36,694 nt of DNA, taken from NCBI GenBank assembly GCA_016220085.1, contig JACRIN010000044.1, positions 1 to 36,694 of the forward strand, in the 5' to 3' direction. Shown here in pieces: positions 8,256 through 15,937 of the stretch (its first letter is position 1; the number at the start of each line of letters is the position of its first letter). Below the pieces are notes generated by a model, which was not told the DNA's origin, made no database searches, and worked only from the letters and a program-made list of their open reading frames with translations. A program made the position numbers and the translations under genes. This DNA comes from Planctomycetota bacterium. GTDB taxonomy: Bacteria; Planctomycetota; UBA1135; GCA-002686595.

Positions 8256-9104
8256 ATGAATCGTTGCGTCGAGCTCCTTGTCGTCGGGGTCACGCTGGTC
8301 GGTTGCGCGAGCGAGCCTCGGCCCGACGCTGTGCCGCCGAATCAGCCGATCCGTGCGCGAACACCGACACCCGAGCACTCGCCGCAGGTCGTCGCCGCTC
8401 CGAGCCGCGAGCCCGCGGCCGCCGCAGCGTTGCCCGACTGGTCGTTCACGGAGTACCGGCAGTCGTGGGCCGACACCGCGGAGTCCATCGAGCTCTTCCC
8501 CGACGGCACGTTCTCGCGGAAGTCGTGGGGGCACCTCGCGCGCACGCCGGTGGAGAAGCGAGGACGCGTGCGGCACGTCGACGGCTGGCTCGAGCTCGAG
8601 CAGGAGTCTCCGACGGGCTCGCGCTGGAAGTTGACGTGCTGCGTCGCGCGCCATCGCGAGCAGCGAGTCCTCCTGCGCAAGACCGAGGTCGTCGAGTTCG
8701 CCAATGCGGTCAATGGCGGCCTCTTGAACCCATTTCGCTACCTACACGCGAACGAGCCGGCATCTGCGATCGAGCCGCAGCTCGAGCTCGTGCTTCCGCC
8801 GGAGCTCCTGCGGTACTTCCTGCGTGAGCCGGTCATCGCGACGGTGCTCGGAGTGCGTGAGGTGCAGCGACCGGGCAGCAAGGGAGTGCGACTCGAGTTG
8901 ACGGTCGACAAGGGTTCGGCCGATGGCCTCTGCGTCGGCATGGAGTTCTGGTCGCTCGATCCGGCCCTCGTCGACATCATGGCTTGGCCGGCGACGTTGA
9001 CGGAGGTCGGCGAGCACTCGTCGCTCGCTCGTGCGTTTCGCACGAAGCTCGTGCCGGCGATCGGAACTCAGATGTCGACGCGTCACCCGCGCGCGGCGCA
9101 TTGA
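8256..9104 (+). CDS. Lipoprotein of unknown function, paralogue A
   Basis: A 282-residue protein with a lipobox LVGC (Cys17) when started at the ATG 8256; a GTG at 8247 adds only three residues. A Pro-rich linker follows, then PDWSFTEYRQ, which opens an N-terminal domain about 110 residues long (strands around SIELFPDGTFSRKSWG and DGWLELEQE). The C-terminal half contains VRLELTVDKGSADGLCVGMEFWSL, a small beta-barrel-type segment (Gly-x(2)-Gly-Met then an aromatic strand) like that in FlgT C-terminal-type domains. The same layout recurs in the next gene (9306-10190), so the two are a diverged tandem pair. Both probably sit in a membrane facing the periplasm. No function can be assigned. Confidence 0.75.
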   Translation: MNRCVELLVVGVTLVGCASEPRPDAVPPNQPIRARTPTPEHSPQVVAAPSREPAAAAALPDWSFTEYRQSWADTAESIELFPDGTFSRKSWGHLARTPVEKRGRVRHVDGWLELEQESPTGSRWKLTCCVARHREQRVLLRKTEVVEFANAVNGGLLNPFRYLHANEPASAIEPQLELVLPPELLRYFLREPVIATVLGVREVQRPGSKGVRLELTVDKGSADGLCVGMEFWSLDPALVDIMAWPATLTEVGEHSSLARAFRTKLVPAIGTQMSTRHPRAAH

Positions 9105-9278
9105 GCGAGGGCGGCGGCGCGCTGCAGTCGTGAACGCGCGCTCATCGAAACGCGGCTGAAGCGCGCGAACGAGCGCTTTGGCGCGGTTCTCCGTCACCGA
9201 CGAGCGGAAGAACTTTCCCTCGCGTCGGCGCACCTCACGATCGATTCGGCGGGTCCGCCACGATTCGCGGCAGCCGGA

Positions 9279-9284
9279 TAGAAT
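9279..9284 (+). promoter_or_regulatory. -10-like hexamer TAGAAT upstream of lipoprotein paralogue B
   Basis: TAGAAT at 21 nt before the GTG start at 9306 is the best -10 match in the 201-bp gap between the paired lipoprotein genes. No convincing -35 is visible. The same gap holds a weak 7-bp inverted repeat (GCGCGCT / AGCGCGC, about 9130-9165) that could end the upstream transcript. Confidence 0.35.
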
Positions 9285-9305
9285 CGCCCGACCTCGGACG
9301 CCGCC

Positions 9306-10190
9306 GTGACGAAGCCCCTCTCGACCTCGCCGCGCCGCGCCGCGCTCCGTTTCGCCGTTCTCGCGCTCGCGAGCTGCCTCTTCGGCCTGCTCGCCATCGC
9401 ATGCGCGAACCGCGGCTCGGTGTACACCTCGTACGTCGACGAGCCCGGCCCCGCCGCGCCCGTGCGCGTGCCGCGGGCCGAACCGCGCGAGCCGCCCGCG
9501 CTGCCGAAGTGGGCGTTCACGCGCTACGAGGTGACGCGCGAGGGAATGCGCGAGGCACTGGAGCTGCGCGACGACGGCTCGTACTCGTGGACGACGCTCG
9601 ACGCGAACGGAAGCTGCACGCGCGACGAGAGCGGCCATGCGCGCATCGACTCGGGCTGGCTGCTGCTCGAACCGGAGCGCGGCGCGAAACCCGCGGCGAA
9701 CTCCACGCGCCAAGCGGGCACGCGCGGCTGCGTGGTCGCGTACGGCAAGCAGCGTTGCTTCTTGACCGAGCAGCAGTTGACCGGCTTCTGTAATCTCGTC
9801 AACGCCGGCCGGCGCGCTCCCGCCGGTTGCATGCTCGCGGCCGAGCTCGCCGAGCCGAATCCCGAGCCGCTCCAAGCGACGATGCCGCGCTACTACGCCG
9901 AGCGCGTGTTGCGCGCGCCCGTGGTCGGGCGGGTGAAGGAGATCTTGGTCTCGACGGAGACCCGGCCGATCAACAACGCGGTCGAGTTCATCGTCGACAT
10001 CGGCGCGAAGCAGGGCTTGCGCAACGGGATGCAGCTCTACGTCGTCGGTGCTCCCGCGGGCACGCGCGTGTGGCCGGGCCGCCTGATCGAAGTTCACGAG
10101 AGCTGGTCGCGCGGCCGGATGCGTTCGACCGACTACGTGCCGGAGGTCGACGGGAAGCTGTCGACCGCCGATCCGCGCGCGAAGAAGTAG
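9306..10190 (+). CDS. Lipoprotein of unknown function, paralogue B
   Basis: A 294-residue protein starting with GTG. A basic N-terminus and hydrophobic segment end in LAIAC (Cys33), so it is a predicted lipoprotein. It aligns with the preceding gene along its length: PKWAFTRYEVT matches PDWSFTEYRQS, ALELRDDGSYSW matches SIELFPDGTFSR, FCNLVNAG matches FANAVNGG, and VEFIVDIGAKQGLRNGMQLYVVG matches the GM-containing strand of paralogue A. The C-terminal block (GRLIEVHESWSRGRM) again looks like an SH3/FlgT-C-like small barrel. Cys residues near 9613 and 9730 could form a disulfide absent from paralogue A. A separate promoter (9279) suggests independent expression. No known function. Confidence 0.75.
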   Translation: MTKPLSTSPRRAALRFAVLALASCLFGLLAIACANRGSVYTSYVDEPGPAAPVRVPRAEPREPPALPKWAFTRYEVTREGMREALELRDDGSYSWTTLDANGSCTRDESGHARIDSGWLLLEPERGAKPAANSTRQAGTRGCVVAYGKQRCFLTEQQLTGFCNLVNAGRRAPAGCMLAAELAEPNPEPLQATMPRYYAERVLRAPVVGRVKEILVSTETRPINNAVEFIVDIGAKQGLRNGMQLYVVGAPAGTRVWPGRLIEVHESWSRGRMRSTDYVPEVDGKLSTADPRAKK

Positions 10191-10348
10191 CGGCGGCGAC
10201 GGGAGCTGGGAGCAGCGGTCGCGTCACAAGCGTGCGAGCGTGGCGACGGTGCGCGCGGCACGACCGCACGCGAACACGAGAACGGGACCGGGCGAGAGCG
10301 AGTGTGCGCGAGTACGCCGATCTACCGGCCATGCGCCGACTCGCGAGC

Positions 10349-10717
10349 TCAGCGGCGCGAGCGCTTGCGCCCCGTCTTCGCGCGCGGCGGTTCGCACGGA
10401 CTCGAACGACCCGCCGCGGGCTCGGCACTCGCGACGACCAGCTCGCGCGACACGACGAAGATGGTCTTGAAGATCCGCGCGAGGTCGCAGCGCTCGAAGC
10501 CCGCCGGCGCTTCGTCGAGCACGCGGCGCAACATCGTTTGCTCGCGCTTCGGATCCGCCGCGGCGAGCCCGTGGGCCGCCTTCGCACGCGCGATCTCGAG
10601 CGCGAGCCGCGCGCGGGCCTGCACGTCGGCGGCGAGCCGCGCGTTCAAGCGGTCCATCTCGGCGCGCAAACGCGTGACGTCGGGCGGAAGAGCGGGCTCG
10701 GACGGCTTTCGGGCCAT
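10349..10717 (-). CDS. Chorismate mutase, AroQ type
   Basis: A 122-residue all-helical protein. Residues about 14-97 match the AroQ chorismate mutase domain: LRAEMDRLNARL, then the long helix RARLALEIARAK, the hallmark DPKREQTMLRRV, and finally ARIFKTIFVVSREL. These hold the usual Arg/Lys/Glu residues that bind chorismate; the enzyme converts chorismate to prephenate for Phe/Tyr synthesis in the cytoplasm. The tail (about 98-122) is basic and disordered. The ATG at 10717 is preferred because a longer in-frame start (10783) would overlap the divergent U32 gene. A -10-like TACCAT lies 9 nt upstream. It stands alone rather than fused to prephenate dehydratase. Confidence 0.85.
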   Translation of the reverse strand: MARKPSEPALPPDVTRLRAEMDRLNARLAADVQARARLALEIARAKAAHGLAAADPKREQTMLRRVLDEAPAGFERCDLARIFKTIFVVSRELVVASAEPAAGRSSPCEPPRAKTGRKRSRR

Positions 10718-10743
10718 GCGCGTCGGATGGTAACGTCGGCGCG
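10718..10743. promoter_or_regulatory. 26-bp divergent intergenic region with overlapping -10-like hexamers
   Basis: Only 26 bp separate two divergent start codons. The plus strand carries TAACGT (10731-10736), 7 nt before the U32 ATG. The minus strand carries TACCAT (10732-10727), 9 nt before the chorismate mutase ATG. The hexamers overlap by two bases and neither gene has a Shine-Dalgarno sequence, so both transcripts would be leaderless and the promoters mutually exclusive. Inferred from sequence only. Confidence 0.45.
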
Positions 10744-13692
10744 ATGGCGAGCGAGCCCGAGAAGCCGCGTGAAGTCGACGCACGGCGTCTGCCGGAGGTC
10801 CTGGCGCCCGCGGGCGACGAGCAAGCGCTCGCCGCCGCGCTCGCTGCCGGTGCCGACGCGGTCTACTTCGGGCTCGCGGAGGGCTTCAACGCGCGCGCTC
10901 GCGCCGGCAACTTCGAGCTCGCGAACCTCGCCGCGACCGTCGCGCGCATCCACCGCGCCGGCGCGAAGGCGTACCTCGCGGTCAACACTGTGGTGTTCGA
11001 GAGCGAGCTCGGTTTCGTCGAGCGCCTGATCCGCCGCGCGGCGGACTGCGGCGTCGACGCGTTGATCGTGCAGGACCCGGCGGTCGCGTTGCTCGCGCGC
11101 GAGCTCTGTCCGGCGCTCGAGGTGCACGCGAGCACGCAGATGACGATCTCGAGCCCCGAAGCGGCGCGCTTCGCGGCGAGCCTCGGCGTCACGCGCGTCG
11201 TCGTTCCGCGCGAGCTCTCGGTCGCGGAGATCCGCGCGTTCGCGCGCGGCACCGAGCTCGAGCTCGAGGTCTTCATCCACGGCGCGCTCTGCGTCGCGTG
11301 GAGCGGTCAGTGCCTCTCGTCGGCGACGTGGAGCGGCCGTTCCGCGAACCGCGGCGAGTGCGCGCAGTCGTGTCGCCTGCCGTACGAGTTGGTGGTCGAC
11401 GGCGAGCGACGCGACCTCGGCGACGTGAAGTATCTGCTCTCGCCGAAGGATCTCGCGGGCTTGCGCGCGGTCGAGGAGCTCGTCGACATCGGCGTGCACG
11501 GTCTGAAGATCGAGGGCCGACAGAAGAACGCGCAGTACGTGCTCACCGCGACCGAGATGATTCGGAGGTTCGTCGACGGACTCGGCGCGCTGCCGGGTGG
11601 TTCGATCGAGTCGAGCGCGGCGCCACGAGCTTCTTCGCGCGTGGACGAGCGCTGCGGGCATGACGAGCTCGGCGTGCGTAACGAGCACGGCGTGCGCAAC
11701 GAGCGCAACGAGCGCAACGAGCGCGGCGAGCGCGGCGAGCGCAACGTGCGCGACGTGCGCGACGAGCACGACGAGCACGACGAGCACGACGAGCACGACG
11801 AGCGCCGCGAGCGCCACCAGCACGACGATCGCGGTGAGCATGTCGAGCACGCGCGCGAACCCGACGGCGTCGACGCGAGCTCCGCGGCTTCGGATCTGCT
11901 GCGCGCGAGCCTCGCGTACACCCGCGGCTTCGGCGACGGCTTCCTCGGCGGGTCGGATCATCAGACGCTGGTCGAAGGTCGCTTCCCAAAGCACCGCGGC
12001 GTGTACCTCGGGCGCGTCGCGCACGTCGGCGCGAACACCGTCGTCGTCTTGCGCGACGACGAAGGTCGGCCGTGGACCGGCGCGCTGGCGACGGATTCGC
12101 GGCGCGAAGGGCCGCAAGGCGAGCCGTCGGCAGCGCTGAAGGGGCTCGGCGGTTCCGGTGACGCGAGCGACGGTCCGCGCCCGGCCGAGCTCGTGCCGCG
12201 CGCCGGCCTCGGCGTCGTATTCGACGCGGGCGAGCCCGAGAACCCGAACGAGCCCGGCGGTCCGATCTTCCGCGTCGACGCGGTCGACCGTGGTTGGCGG
12301 CTCGGCTTCGGCGTGCCCGGCCCCGACCTCGCGCGCGTCGCGGTCGGTATGCGCGTGTGGGTCAGCGGCGATCCGGCGCTCGCGCGCGAAGCGGAGCGCG
12401 TGGTCGCCACGCCGGAACCGACCGGTCGCATCGCGGTGGAGCTCGTCGTGCGCGGCGCGCTCGGCAAGCCGCTCGAAGTCGAAGCGCGCGCGATGCATGC
12501 GTTCGCGCGAGTGAGCTCGACTTCGGTGCTCGAGCGCGCGCAAGGACGTGGGCTCGACGATGTGTTGCTCACGGAGAAGCTCGCGAGCTTCGGCGGCACG
12601 CCGTTCCGGTTGGGCCGGCTCGATCGCGCGGGGCTGCACGGCGGACAGCACTTGCCGGTTTCGGAGCTCAAAGCACTGCGGCGCGCGTTGGTGGAGCAGC
12701 TGTTGCCGCAGATCGAACGCGGGCCCGCGCGCGAGCCGCGTGCGGGGCTGAGCTTCGTGCGCGACGGTGCGCGGCGTGCCACGGAGCAGGCTGCGCGGCG
12801 TGTCGCACCGTCGCAGTCGACGCTCGACTCCGCGCGCAACGCCGAGCTCGTCGCGCTCTGTCGCACCGACGCGCAGCTCGAAGCCGCGATCGACGCGGGG
12901 CTCGAAGAAGTCGAGCTCGATTGGATGGAGCTCGTCGGGCTCGCACGCGCGGTCGAGCGCGCGCGCGCGGCGAAGCTGCGCATCACGCTCGCCACGGTGC
13001 GCGTGCAGAAGCCCGGCGAGGAAGGCTACGACCAACGCCTCGCCGCGCTCGCCCCCGACGCGGTGCTCGTGCGGCACTGGGGCGCGCTCGTGCACTTCGA
13101 GGAGCACGCGCGTGCGCACGGCCGACCGCTCCTGCACGGCGACTTCTCGTTGAACGTCACCAACTCGCGCACCGCGGCCGAGCTCTTCGCACGCGGGCTC
13201 GACACGTTGACGCCCGCGCACGACCTCGATCGCGAGCAGCTGTTCGCTTTTTGCGCGGCGTCCGACCCGTCGCGCTTCACGCTCGTGCTGCAGCACCGCA
13301 TCCCGACCTTCCACACGGAGCACTGCGTCTACGCGCACTTGCTCTCGCACGGTCGCGACTTCCGCACGTGCGGTCGGCCCTGCGAGCAGCACCAAGTCGC
13401 GCTCTGCGACGCCTACGGCCGCGAGCATCCGGTGATCGTCGACGTCGGTTGCCGCAACACGGTGTTCAACGCCGAGCGACAAAGCTCCGCGGAGCTCGTA
13501 CCGGAGCTCCTCGCGCGCGGCGTCCGCCGTTTCCGCGTCGAGTTCGTGCGCGAGTCGCGCGCGGAGGCCACGACCGTGCTGCAGGCCTACCGCGACTTGC
13601 TCGCCGGCCGCGCGACGCCGAGCGAGGCGCTCGCGCGCGCCCGCGCCGAAGCGCGAGTCGGCGTCGGCGACGCGATGGCGGTGATGCGCTGA
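10744..13692 (+). CDS. Large peptidase-U32 family protein (RlhA/YhbU-like), two U32 units
   Basis: A 982-residue cytoplasmic protein. The N-terminal unit (about 16-275) is a classic U32 TIM barrel: VLAPAGDEQALAAALAAGAD, ADAVYFGL, HASTQMTI, VVPRELS, FIHGALCVAWSGQC and NRGECAQSCRLPY with clustered Cys, and GLKIEGRQK. A second U32-like unit follows (about 700-965), with VLQHRIPTFHTEHCVYAHLL and CGRPCEQHQVALCD. The Cys clusters resemble those used by U32 hydroxylases to hold an iron-sulfur cluster. E. coli RlhA hydroxylates 23S rRNA C2501, and tRNA-modifying relatives (TrhP) are known, so RNA modification is the best guess. Between the units lies a 63-residue Asp/Asn-Glu-Arg/His tract encoded by a 9-bp repeat (11662-11850). 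The ATG at 10744 directly follows a -10-like TAACGT. Confidence 0.88.
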   Translation: MASEPEKPREVDARRLPEVLAPAGDEQALAAALAAGADAVYFGLAEGFNARARAGNFELANLAATVARIHRAGAKAYLAVNTVVFESELGFVERLIRRAADCGVDALIVQDPAVALLARELCPALEVHASTQMTISSPEAARFAASLGVTRVVVPRELSVAEIRAFARGTELELEVFIHGALCVAWSGQCLSSATWSGRSANRGECAQSCRLPYELVVDGERRDLGDVKYLLSPKDLAGLRAVEELVDIGVHGLKIEGRQKNAQYVLTATEMIRRFVDGLGALPGGSIESSAAPRASSRVDERCGHDELGVRNEHGVRNERNERNERGERGERNVRDVRDEHDEHDEHDEHDERRERHQHDDRGEHVEHAREPDGVDASSAASDLLRASLAYTRGFGDGFLGGSDHQTLVEGRFPKHRGVYLGRVAHVGANTVVVLRDDEGRPWTGALATDSRREGPQGEPSAALKGLGGSGDASDGPRPAELVPRAGLGVVFDAGEPENPNEPGGPIFRVDAVDRGWRLGFGVPGPDLARVAVGMRVWVSGDPALAREAERVVATPEPTGRIAVELVVRGALGKPLEVEARAMHAFARVSSTSVLERAQGRGLDDVLLTEKLASFGGTPFRLGRLDRAGLHGGQHLPVSELKALRRALVEQLLPQIERGPAREPRAGLSFVRDGARRATEQAARRVAPSQSTLDSARNAELVALCRTDAQLEAAIDAGLEEVELDWMELVGLARAVERARAAKLRITLATVRVQKPGEEGYDQRLAALAPDAVLVRHWGALVHFEEHARAHGRPLLHGDFSLNVTNSRTAAELFARGLDTLTPAHDLDREQLFAFCAASDPSRFTLVLQHRIPTFHTEHCVYAHLLSHGRDFRTCGRPCEQHQVALCDAYGREHPVIVDVGCRNTVFNAERQSSAELVPELLARGVRRFRVEFVRESRAEATTVLQAYRDLLAGRATPSEALARARAEARVGVGDAMAVMR
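11662..11850 (+). repeat. 21 consecutive 9-bp units inside the U32 gene
   Basis: The stretch divides without remainder into 21 nonamers of the type (A/G)(A/G)CGAGC(A/G)C. Four exact GACGAGCAC copies lie at 11761-11796 and three exact AACGAGCGC copies at 11698-11724. The other units are variants such as GGCGAGCGC and GGCGTGCGC. Each unit encodes a tripeptide Asp/Asn/Gly-Glu/Val-Arg/His, giving a highly charged, probably disordered or single-helix linker, and the frame is kept. Confidence 0.93.
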
Positions 13693-13703
13693 CGTACGGC
13701 GGA

Positions 13704-13722
13704 TACGGAGCCTGGCTCCGTA
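13704..13722. terminator. Short palindrome after the U32 gene, terminator-like
   Basis: TACGGAGCC and GGCTCCGTA form perfect 9-bp arms around a single T, 12 nt past the U32 stop; as RNA this would be a 7-bp stem with a CCTGG loop. No U-tract follows. It may act as an inefficient or factor-dependent terminator, or as a protein-binding palindrome. Confidence 0.45.
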
Positions 13723-13892
13723 CCCGGAGGAGATGATGCCGCGCTGCATGGCACTCCCGCCGGCCGTGGTCGAGTCGAGTAGGCGTGCCCCCGCGCGTGC
13801 GATGAGGGCGGAAGAACGGGTGCGGCACCATGTGCCCGAACCCTGGCTCCGCGCGCGACCGAGTACGATGTTGCGCCCCAAGGAGATTCACG

Positions 13893-15935
13893 ATGCTCGC
13901 TCTTCGCATCTCGGCGTGCTTGACACTCGGCCTGTTGCTCGCCACCGGCGCGAACGCCGGCGACCTGCCCGCGAAGCAAGTCGCGGCGCCGCCCGCGGAC
14001 ATCCTGAACGGCGTGGTGCGTCTGCCCGAGCCCGCGGCGCTCCGCACGAACTCGCGCGCGCTCGTCCGCGAGCTCGCGTTCGCGCGCGAAACCTCGGCAT
14101 CGTTGGGCATCTGGAGCGCCGAAGTGCCGCTCGCCGTCGACGTCGCGGGCGAGCTGAGCATCGCGTGGACGGCGCCGGACTTGCGCGAGTGGCGCGTGAA
14201 GCTCTGCGACGCCCGCGGCGGGTCCGTCGAGCTCGACCGCGCGTCCGAACTCGGCGCGAGTGAACGCAACGGCCAAGTGCTCGACGACGTGCTGCCCGGC
14301 TGGCTCGTCGAGCGACGCGACTTCTCGAACGCGCCGAGGGGTGAGTGGACGCTGCGCTTCGAGGTCGCGAGCGAGCGCGAGCCGTCGGTCGGGCTCTGCG
14401 TCGTGCGCACCGTCGGTCGCGCGGAGCTCTCGACGTGGGTCTCGACGCTCTCGACGGTCGCCGACGAGCGGATCGCGGTGCTCGCGGAGCTCCGTGACGC
14501 TGACCGGCGATTCGCGCACGCTTCGGGAAGCGTCGTCTTCCGGTCGCAGAGCTCCGTGGAGCGCGTCGCGCTCGCCGACGACGGCCTGCACGAGGACGGT
14601 GTCGCCGGGGACGGGCTCTTCGGCGCCCTCGTGCCCGCGAACTTCACTGGCGAGCTCCGCGCGGAAGTCGAGCTAGCGGCGAGCGACGCACACAGCGACA
14701 CCGCGAGCGATCCCGCGAACGACTCCGGCCGCGACTCCGCGAATCGCCCTGCGACCCAGGCCACGAACCGGGAGACGAGCCATGCCGCGAGCTCTGCTCC
14801 GGGCGCGCGCACGCGCCGCAGCGCGCTGCTCGCGTTCCCCGTGCTCGAACGCCGCATCGTGCTCGACGGCGCGGTCGTCGCGAGCGTGCACGATCCGATC
14901 CGCCTGCGCCTAGAGCTCGGCGCGTTCGTGCTCGCGCCTGCGGCCAAGGTGCAACTCTCGGCCGAGGTGTGGGGGAGCGATGCGCGCGGCGAGCCCGTTC
15001 CGATCTGCTGGCTCTCGCGCATGGTGACGCCGAGCGGTGACGCGCACGCGACGCTGTCGCTGTTCCTCGACGCGCGTTGGCTCGAGCTCGCGCGTGCGTT
15101 GCCGCCGTTCGAGCTGCGCGAGGTGCGCGTGCAGGACCCCGACACGCACGTGGTGTTCGACGTGCGCGCGGCGTTGCCGCTGGAGCTCGGCGAGCTCCCG
15201 CGCGTCTTCGGGCGAGGCACGAGCTCGGTCGCGAAGTCGATGCTGACCGGTCCGGTGGTCGCGAGCTCGACGTCCGCGGGCGCGCACGGGCTCGGGACCG
15301 CGCACTCGACCAACCGCGCGCTGGTGCTCGCGCACGGCTACTGCTCCGGCGGCTCGATCTGGCCTGCCGCGGACTTCACCACGCCCAAGGTCGAGTTCCT
15401 CGATCCGAACCAGAACCGCACGCACGATCAGTTCGCGCTGCTCATGGCGCAAACGGGCGCGCCGCACGATTCGTTCGGCGTCGTCGCGCACAGCCAAGGC
15501 GGCGCTGCGGCGTTGCACCTGCTCACCTTCTACACCAGCGGCCTCGACTTCGCGTTCGGCCCGCGGCGCATCCAGAGTCTCGCGACGCCGTACCAGGGCA
15601 CGCCGCTCGCGTCGCTCGGCCAGTTCGCGTGCGGCGTCAACAACGACATGACGACGTCCGGCGCTCCGACGTGGCTCGCGGGCATTCCGACGTGGGCGCG
15701 CGCGGAGGTCTACTACTGGACGACGTCGAACAGCGGCTCGGTCTGCAACTTCCTCGCGAGCCTGTTCCTCAACGATCCGGAGGACGGCACGACCGAGCAA
15801 GCGCGCGGCCAGCTCCCCGGCGCGAACTCGATGGGCCACACGGTCGGTTGGTGCCACACCACCGGCATGTCCAACCCGGCGAGCTACACCGACCACGCGC
15901 GCAATCAGCAGATGAACGCGTTCGCGGCGCGCTGA
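13893..15935 (+). CDS. Secreted alpha/beta-hydrolase (lipase/esterase-like) with N-terminal beta domains
   Basis: A 680-residue protein with a clean Sec signal (MLALRISACLTLGLLLATGANA). Residues about 60-440 form beta-rich domains; one contains ADDGLHEDGVAGDGLFGA, an acidic loop motif seen in secreted beta-sandwich modules, followed by an Asp/Ser/Ala-rich linker (about 270-310). The C-terminal 200 residues are an alpha/beta hydrolase: VLAHGYCSGG supplies the oxyanion-loop HG (His481), and VAHSQGGAAAL is the nucleophile elbow with Ser534. A His in the terminal GWCHTTG or TDHARNQ segment may complete the triad. The fold and HGYCSGG motif resemble proteins annotated as conditioned-medium-factor-like, but I cannot confirm this. 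Start: the ATG at 13893 has AAGGAG 8 nt upstream and gives the signal peptide. It ends 2 bp from the convergent neighbour's stop. Confidence 0.8.
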   Translation: MLALRISACLTLGLLLATGANAGDLPAKQVAAPPADILNGVVRLPEPAALRTNSRALVRELAFARETSASLGIWSAEVPLAVDVAGELSIAWTAPDLREWRVKLCDARGGSVELDRASELGASERNGQVLDDVLPGWLVERRDFSNAPRGEWTLRFEVASEREPSVGLCVVRTVGRAELSTWVSTLSTVADERIAVLAELRDADRRFAHASGSVVFRSQSSVERVALADDGLHEDGVAGDGLFGALVPANFTGELRAEVELAASDAHSDTASDPANDSGRDSANRPATQATNRETSHAASSAPGARTRRSALLAFPVLERRIVLDGAVVASVHDPIRLRLELGAFVLAPAAKVQLSAEVWGSDARGEPVPICWLSRMVTPSGDAHATLSLFLDARWLELARALPPFELREVRVQDPDTHVVFDVRAALPLELGELPRVFGRGTSSVAKSMLTGPVVASSTSAGAHGLGTAHSTNRALVLAHGYCSGGSIWPAADFTTPKVEFLDPNQNRTHDQFALLMAQTGAPHDSFGVVAHSQGGAAALHLLTFYTSGLDFAFGPRRIQSLATPYQGTPLASLGQFACGVNNDMTTSGAPTWLAGIPTWARAEVYYWTTSNSGSVCNFLASLFLNDPEDGTTEQARGQLPGANSMGHTVGWCHTTGMSNPASYTDHARNQQMNAFAAR

Positions 15936-15937
15936 CT

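Noticed and set aside
10645..13881. Minus-strand frame of 1078 codons opposite the U32 gene, including a Val/Leu-rich repeat that mimics membrane segments
   Set aside because: The hydrophobic stretch is only the 9-bp repeat read on the other strand, and the plus strand carries clear U32 motifs.
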